Shown: positions 29,328 through 34,691 of the stretch, piece by piece
Layout of the letters: each line of letters begins with the position of its first letter
Position numbering within the stretch: position 1 is the stretch's first letter
Assembly (NCBI GenBank): GCA_022823765.1
Contig: JAJEHK010000182.1
Span: 1 to 34,691, forward strand
Source of the DNA: Alphaproteobacteria bacterium
GTDB taxonomy: Bacteria > Pseudomonadota > Alphaproteobacteria > SP197
Reading direction: 5' to 3'
Length of the DNA stretch: 34,691 bases
Notes under the pieces: model-generated
Database searches by the model: none
The model's input: the letters and a program-made list of their open reading frames with translations, nothing else
Told to the model about the DNA's origin: nothing
Made by a program: the position numbers and the translations under genes

Positions 29328-31262
29328 ATGGCCTCCGGAAATTACTTCGACTGGGACCCGATCCACGATGACGACGACGTCATCAGGAGCGCACTGGAGC
29401 ACGCCAACGCGCCGGTGACACTGGCTGCACTCGTCCACCTCACCGGGGACGTCGAACTGCTTCGTGGCGACATCAGGGTCGACCACAGCCGTGCACGCGA
29501 CCTGCAATGCGGTATCAGCACGGAGCAGCAGGCCATCGTTCGAACCAGGGCCCTTGAGGTGCTGGCCGACTACCGCGACCGAGGCTGCCCGGCGCCGCCA
29601 CGACTCGCTACGGAGTCACTGCGGGAGATCCTGCGGTTCATCACCGGGCAGGAGCTCGACGAGGATTGCGTCCGGTTCCTGATAGAGGAATCCGAGTTCG
29701 AGAACGACGATGCCTACGGGGTGGGCGGATTCGACACCATTCCCGCGGATATTCGGCACCGCTTTCATGTCGTTGTCGTCGGTGCCGGCATGTCGGGACT
29801 GCTGGCGGGCTATCGGCTCAAGCAGGCGGGGCTCTCGTTTACCATCGTCGAGCGTAGTTCCGAGGTCGGCGGCACATGGCATGAAAACGTCTACCCCGGT
29901 TGTCGCGTTGATAATCCCAGCCATGTTTACGAGTACTCGTTCGCACGCCACGACTGGCCGCAGTACTATTGCGCGCAGCCGGTCCTGAAGTCGTACTTCG
30001 AACGCTGCGCCTCCGATTTCGGGTTGCGTCCCCATATCCTGTTCGAGCGCGAGGTCGTCGGAGCTGACTTCGACGAAGCGAGCGGTACATGGGACGTGAC
30101 GCTTCAGGATCGCGGCGGAACCACCACCACCTTGAAGGCCAATGCTCTCATCTGCGCGACGGGCCAACTCAACCAACCGCGGCTTCCCGATCTCGATGGC
30201 GTAGGCGCATTCGAAGGCCCGGCGTTCCACTCGGCGCGCTGGGATTCCACGCTCGATCTGTCAGGAAAGCGGGTGGCGGTCATTGGAACCGGCGCCACCG
30301 CCATGCAGTTCGTACCCGAGATCGCCAGACAAGCCGGCGAAGTCATTGTGTTTCAACGCACACCACCCTGGATCTATCCCAGTCCCGACTACCGCGCCAG
30401 CGTGCCGGCAGGAGAACACTGGCTCATCAACCATGTTCCTTACTATGCGCGCTGGTATCATTTCCTTCTGTTCTGGCTGGACGGAGAAGGTCTCTACGCC
30501 TCGGTCACGAAGGACCCGGCGTGGCCGCATCAGGAACGCTCCGTGAGCGCTGCGAACGATGCCTTGCGCAAGCTCATGATTCGCAGCATCCAACGAGAAC
30601 TTGACGGTGATGAGGAGTTGATTGCGGCCTCCATTCCGAAGCACCCGCCGTGTGGCAAGCGGCTTCTGCTCGACGACGGTACCTGGTATCGCACGTTGAG
30701 GCGCGACAACGTTCAGCTTGTCACGGAGACGATCGACCGTATCGCGGCCGGCGGGGTGCTGACAACGGATGGCGTCGAGCACTCGGCAGACGTGCTTGTC
30801 TACGCCACCGGGTTTCATGCCAGCCGGTTCCTCTGGCCCATGCGAATCCGTGGCCGTGACCGGCGCGACATCCGCGAACACTGGGGGGACGATCCACGCG
30901 CTTACCTCGGCATCGTCGTGCCTGGATATCCCAATCTCTTCTGTCTCTACGGACCCAACACCAACATCGTCATCACCGGAAGCACCATCTTCTTCTCGGA
31001 GTGCGGCATGCACTACGTCATGGGCTGTATCAGGATGCTGTTCGAAAACGGGTGCCGCAGCCTGGAGTGCCGCAAGGAAGTACACGACGCTTACAACGTT
31101 GTCATCGACGAGGGCAATCTGCAGGTGGCCTGGGGCGCACCGAACGTGCGCAGCTGGTACAAGAACAAGGCGGGACGCGTGACGCAGAACTGGCCCTTCA
31201 AGCTCCTCGAATACTGGAATCGAACCAGGACACCAGACCAAGAGCACTTTCACTTCAGCTGA
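29328..31262 (+). CDS. Baeyer-Villiger-type FAD/NAD(P)H-dependent monooxygenase with N-terminal extension (4-hydroxyacetophenone monooxygenase-like)
   Basis: 644 aa; VVVVGAGMSGLLAGYRLKQAGLSFTIVERSSEVGGTWHENVYPGCRVD; FEGPAFHSARWD fits FxGxxxHxxxW[P/D]; VAVIGTGATAMQFVPEI; YATGFHASRFLWP. Confidence 0.92.
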   Translation: MASGNYFDWDPIHDDDDVIRSALEHANAPVTLAALVHLTGDVELLRGDIRVDHSRARDLQCGISTEQQAIVRTRALEVLADYRDRGCPAPPRLATESLREILRFITGQELDEDCVRFLIEESEFENDDAYGVGGFDTIPADIRHRFHVVVVGAGMSGLLAGYRLKQAGLSFTIVERSSEVGGTWHENVYPGCRVDNPSHVYEYSFARHDWPQYYCAQPVLKSYFERCASDFGLRPHILFEREVVGADFDEASGTWDVTLQDRGGTTTTLKANALICATGQLNQPRLPDLDGVGAFEGPAFHSARWDSTLDLSGKRVAVIGTGATAMQFVPEIARQAGEVIVFQRTPPWIYPSPDYRASVPAGEHWLINHVPYYARWYHFLLFWLDGEGLYASVTKDPAWPHQERSVSAANDALRKLMIRSIQRELDGDEELIAASIPKHPPCGKRLLLDDGTWYRTLRRDNVQLVTETIDRIAAGGVLTTDGVEHSADVLVYATGFHASRFLWPMRIRGRDRRDIREHWGDDPRAYLGIVVPGYPNLFCLYGPNTNIVITGSTIFFSECGMHYVMGCIRMLFENGCRSLECRKEVHDAYNVVIDEGNLQVAWGAPNVRSWYKNKAGRVTQNWPFKLLEYWNRTRTPDQEHFHFS

Positions 31263-31435
31263 ATGGAGTGGTCGCTGCAGTTACCGTCGCCACGACGTTT
31301 ACCGAGCCCGGTGGACGACACCAGTCCTGCAGAGACGGTCGCGGGCGAAGCCGAGCTTGTGGAATCTGGCAACAAGTCAGGAGTTCCGGTTCTCAGGTTG
31401 TTCGGGGCATTCCGGTCCGTACCTCACACGAAACT

Positions 31436-31456
31436 CGGAAAATCGCGAATTTTCCG
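31436..31456. repeat. 8-bp inverted repeat cggaaaat-cgcga-attttccg upstream of the TauD/TfdA-type gene
   Basis: Perfect dyad in the ~250-bp gap between BVMO and dioxygenase genes. Confidence 0.6.
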
Positions 31457-31518
31457 CTAACAACCTGTCAGTTTAACATTTCTTACTTCAAGGAGTGCCT
31501 TGAGAAAGGAGCGTGCCC

Positions 31519-32382
31519 GTGAAGGCCCTTCATAGAGATTTCGGCGTCGAGATCGACGGCATTGATCTGCGGGATGCGGCCACACACTACGCACGGATCC
31601 GCGAGGCATTCGAAGAGCACTCCGTTTTGCTGTTCCGTAATCAGCGCCTTGACGACGAGGTACACCTTGCCCTGGGTCGCCTGTTCGGCGTCATTGAGAT
31701 CAGACAGAAGAATCCGCAGGAACACGAGGCCCGGATGTCGATGGTGTCGAATCGGCGGAACGACGGACGCGTTCTCTCCGAACAGGACTCCCGGCTCATG
31801 CACCTGAAGGCGAACCAACTCTGGCACACCGACAGCACATTCCTGCCCGCACCGGCACTCGCCAATATCCTCGCCGCCCGCAAGCTGCCGACATCCGGCG
31901 GCGAAACGGAATTCGTTTCGACCAGGGCGGCGTGGCGTGACCTCCCGGACGTCACCAGGACACGGGTGCGCAATGTCGTTCTGCGCCATCGCTACACGCA
32001 TTCGCGACAGGCCGTTTCACCGGTTGCCGCCGCCCTTGATGAGGTCACCATGTGGCCGGAGACGACATGGCGGGCCGTATGGCCCAACCCCGTCAACGGG
32101 ATGGAAGCCCTCTACATCGCCTCTCATGTCTGCGGTGTTGTCGGAATGGGCGAGAGGGAGGGACGACAGTTGATCGATGAACTGGTCGCGTTCACGACGG
32201 AACCGGGCCGCATCTACAGTCACCAATGGTCCTCCGGTGACGTGATCATCTGGGACGAGCGTGCGACCATGCATCGTGGTCGTCCCTGGCCCTATGATCA
32301 GGAGCGTACCCTGGCCAGTATCTGCATCACGGCCAGCGAAGTGGACGGACTCGGGGCGGTCCGGCCTGTTCCTGCCGCATGA
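31519..32382 (+). CDS. TauD/TfdA family 2-oxoglutarate-dependent dioxygenase
   Basis: LWHTDSTF (HxD), WDERATMHRGRPWPYDQERTLASI (distal His and Arg); GAAAGGAG spaced for GTG 31519 (ORF track opens at GTG 31513). Confidence 0.9.
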   Translation: MKALHRDFGVEIDGIDLRDAATHYARIREAFEEHSVLLFRNQRLDDEVHLALGRLFGVIEIRQKNPQEHEARMSMVSNRRNDGRVLSEQDSRLMHLKANQLWHTDSTFLPAPALANILAARKLPTSGGETEFVSTRAAWRDLPDVTRTRVRNVVLRHRYTHSRQAVSPVAAALDEVTMWPETTWRAVWPNPVNGMEALYIASHVCGVVGMGEREGRQLIDELVAFTTEPGRIYSHQWSSGDVIIWDERATMHRGRPWPYDQERTLASICITASEVDGLGAVRPVPAA

Positions 32383-32549
32383 GTCATTCCGGTTACGCGC
32401 TCAAGCGCCACGGGCAACGTCGTGCTGCTGGCTTCTGTCACAGTTGGACGGGGAAACCTCGGACCGAAGAGCCGAGACACAAACCACATCCGGGAGGAAA
32501 CTGACCCGGCACCACAAGACCACTTCCCGGAATGGCACCGCGTGGCGGT

Positions 32550-32625
32550 TGGTGAGCCCGGAAGGATTCGAACCTTCGACCGCCTGATTAAAAGTCAGAT
32601 GCTCTGCCAGCTGAGCTACGGGCTC
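32550..32625 (-). tRNA. tRNA-Lys (anticodon UUU)
   Basis: Reverse strand GAGCCCGTAGCTCAGCTGGCAGAGCATCTGACTTTTAATCAGGCGGTCGAAGGTTCGAATCCTTCCGGGCTCACCA; 76 nt with CCA. Confidence 0.96.
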
Positions 32626-32680
32626 TCGCGGAAACGAAGAAAGACAAGGGGGCCGGGCGGCGGGAAACCTAGTGACCACG

Positions 32681-33631
32681 ATGCTTCCGGTCAAGGTTCG
32701 GCCGCTGTCACGTGTTGTTCCTGTAGTGAAATTGCAGGATGCTTGGCGCATGCCAAGCACGCTCCGAGCTCCGGAAGATATCAAGGGTCTCAGTCAGGAC
32801 CTTGACTGCTTCGGTTACTGCATGGCCGCAGGGGTGCTTGATGCCGGCAGGCTCGACCATGCCGTCAAGGCAGTGGAACGCGCCGCCGGACGTGGAAAGC
32901 AGCCATCCGCGGATGCCGAAGAATGGAGGCGTGCCGGCGATGAGTGGGTGGTCCTCATTGCCGGTGAATGTGGTCTCGACGATGTCGCATCTCATCCCCT
33001 CGCCCTTGCCATGGCGCGCCATCTTCTCGGCGAGCGCATCATGCTCTCGGGCTACACCGCACACGTCATTCACCCCGGCAACGAGGAAATGGAGCTTCAC
33101 ACCGACCAGTGGTGGCTGCCCCGCGCCGCGCGCCCGGGAGAATCGCCAAATCGCCCGGGCGCCATCACGCGTGCCATTCCCCACTACGGACAACCAACTG
33201 CGTCCAGCCATCCGATCAATCCCGCCGTGGTCATCAACGTGATGTGGGCGATCAGCGACTTCACACGCGCAAACGGCTGTACGCGCCTGGTTCCCGGAAG
33301 CCATCTTTCCGGCTGCGAGCCGGATCCGGAGAGGACATTCGCGACCGTCCATGCGGAGATACCTGCCGGCAGCGTGATCATGTGGGATGCCCGAACATGG
33401 CACGGCTCGGGCCGCAACACGACGGATGCGAGCCGCATCGGTGTGAGCATTACCTACTGCGGCCCGCAATTCAGGCAGTTGCAGAACCATACGCTGGCCA
33501 TCCGGCCCGAGGTCCACGCATCGCTTGACGACACCATGCGGACCCTGCTGGGCTTTCGCCTCTTCTCGAGCTACGGCGCTACGGATGACGATGAGGCCAC
33601 GTTCGCCCGACCCGGTTACGAACGGCTCTGA
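32681..33631 (+). CDS. phytanoyl-CoA dioxygenase (PhyH) family protein
   Basis: MELHTDQWW (HxD), DFTRANGCTRLVPGSHLSG, MWDARTWHGSGRNTTDASRIGVSITY; start uncertain (GTG 32672, ATG 32681 or ATG 32750). Confidence 0.87.
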   Translation: MLPVKVRPLSRVVPVVKLQDAWRMPSTLRAPEDIKGLSQDLDCFGYCMAAGVLDAGRLDHAVKAVERAAGRGKQPSADAEEWRRAGDEWVVLIAGECGLDDVASHPLALAMARHLLGERIMLSGYTAHVIHPGNEEMELHTDQWWLPRAARPGESPNRPGAITRAIPHYGQPTASSHPINPAVVINVMWAISDFTRANGCTRLVPGSHLSGCEPDPERTFATVHAEIPAGSVIMWDARTWHGSGRNTTDASRIGVSITYCGPQFRQLQNHTLAIRPEVHASLDDTMRTLLGFRLFSSYGATDDDEATFARPGYERL

Positions 33632-33649
33632 ACGGGCCCGATCCACCCT

Positions 33650-34691
33650 TCATTGATCATCGGCCGGTTCGGGCCAGACCAGGCTGTCGAGGGTTCCGTT
33701 CTCGACGGCCTTGCGAACGTCGGCCATGAAATCCTGATAGAAGGTGATGTTGTGCAGTGACAGCAGCACCGGCCCCAGCATCTCGCCGCAGCGGAACAGG
33801 TGGTGCAGATAGGCTCTCGAATGGTTCCGGCACGCCGGGCAGCAACATTCAGGATCGAGCGGCTGTGGATCGTCACGATGACGGGCATTCCGGATGTTGA
33901 GCGTCCCGCGCCTGAGGAAGGCCTGGCCAGTTCTCCCCGAGCGGCTGGGGAGAACACAGTCGAACATGTCGATTCCGCGGGCCACCGCACCGACGATATC
34001 GTCCGGGCGGCCCACTCCCATGAGATAGCGCGGCCTGTCTGCCGGCAGATGGGCCACCACACGGTCAAGGACTCGGAACATCTCCTCTTGCCCCTCTCCC
34101 ACCGCCAGGCCACCGACAGCGTAGCCCTCGAATCCGATGGACCGCAGTACACGGGCGCTGGCAAGGCGCAGATCATCGTGCACGCCCCCCTGCACGATCC
34201 CGAAGAGGCCGTAGCCGTCCCGGGACCGGAAAGCCGTCCTGCAGCGCTCGGCCCAGCGCATGGAGCGTTCCATGGATAGCTGCGCCCTCTCGTGCGTGGC
34301 CGGATGTTCGGTGCATTCATCGAGAACCATGGTGACGGTCGAATCGAGACAGTCCTGGATCTCCACCGAACGTTCAGGCGTGAGTTCATGCTGACTGCCG
34401 TCGACATGACTGCGAAAGACGGCCCCCTCCTCGGTGATCTTGCTCAAAGCCTTGAGCGAATAGATCTGAAAACCGCCACTGTCGGTGAGGACGGGACCGG
34501 GCCAGTTCATGAACCGCCTCAACCCGCCCAGATCCCGGATTCTTCCGGCTCCGGGACGCAACATGAGATGATACGTGTTGCCAAGAAGCATGGAGACCCC
34601 GGCATCCTGGAGATGGCCGGTCATCAGGCCCTTGACGGTTGCGGCCGTCCCCACCGGCATGAATACCGGCGTCTCGACGTCGCCGTGGGCA
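33650..34691 (-). CDS. tgt: queuine tRNA-ribosyltransferase (5' end beyond window)
   Basis: [64 protein letters not shown], CxCxxC-type zinc site [18 protein letters not shown]. Confidence 0.96.
   Translation of the reverse strand, partial: AHGDVETPVFMPVGTAATVKGLMTGHLQDAGVSMLLGNTYHLMLRPGAGRIRDLGGLRRFMNWPGPVLTDSGGFQIYSLKALSKITEEGAVFRSHVDGSQHELTPERSVEIQDCLDSTVTMVLDECTEHPATHERAQLSMERSMRWAERCRTAFRSRDGYGLFGIVQGGVHDDLRLASARVLRSIGFEGYAVGGLAVGEGQEEMFRVLDRVVAHLPADRPRYLMGVGRPDDIVGAVARGIDMFDCVLPSRSGRTGQAFLRRGTLNIRNARHRDDPQPLDPECCCPACRNHSRAYLHHLFRCGEMLGPVLLSLHNITFYQDFMADVRKAVENGTLDSLVWPEPADDQ

Noticed and set aside
30261-31253. 330-aa minus-strand ORF opposite the BVMO gene
   Set aside because: Antisense shadow; the plus strand carries full Rossmann and BVMO motifs
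26985-33640. Genomic island integrated at tRNA-Lys
   Set aside because: No integrase, transposase or duplicated tRNA 3' end noticed; composition and codon usage not visibly different by eye
32708-33646. 312-aa minus-strand ORF opposite the second PhyH gene
   Set aside because: No domain recognised; plus strand has HxD...H iron ligands
1-34691. CRISPR array, phage defence island or rRNA operon
   Set aside because: No regularly spaced repeats, Cas, restriction-modification or toxin-antitoxin motifs, and no rRNA sequence seen

Overview
Window from a high-GC alphaproteobacterial chromosome (Rhodospirillales-like gene order; inference only). About 1-18.4 kb is conserved housekeeping on the minus strand: clpX (partial)-clpP-tig, tRNA-Leu(UAG), nnr, a methyltransferase, tRNA-Pro(GGG), a merR-type regulator, ihfA, fabH, plsX, rpmF, a DUF177/YceD protein, a ubiquinol-cytochrome c chaperone-like gene, bamE (+), hppA, thiL, nusB, ribH, ribE, ribD, nrdR, glyA, rpiB. 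Next come a short MucR-N-terminal-like ORF and an endonuclease/exonuclease/phosphatase-family gene (+). The accessory part (about 19.6-33.6 kb) has a minus-strand unit encoding a homocysteine S-methyltransferase-family protein and a complete Liv-type ABC transporter. Diverging from it are an orphan PotD-like Tat-type solute-binding protein, a Rieske oxygenase, a PhyH-family dioxygenase, a Baeyer-Villiger-type flavin monooxygenase, a TauD/TfdA-type dioxygenase and a second PhyH-family dioxygenase. tRNA-Lys(UUU) lies between the last two. The window ends in tgt (5'-truncated). No CRISPR, rRNA, transposase, integrase or phage genes were seen. The most interesting region is the oxygenase-rich cluster. 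It looks like a candidate catabolic pathway for a small organic, possibly N-methylated, compound, but this is a hypothesis and not a demonstrated system.
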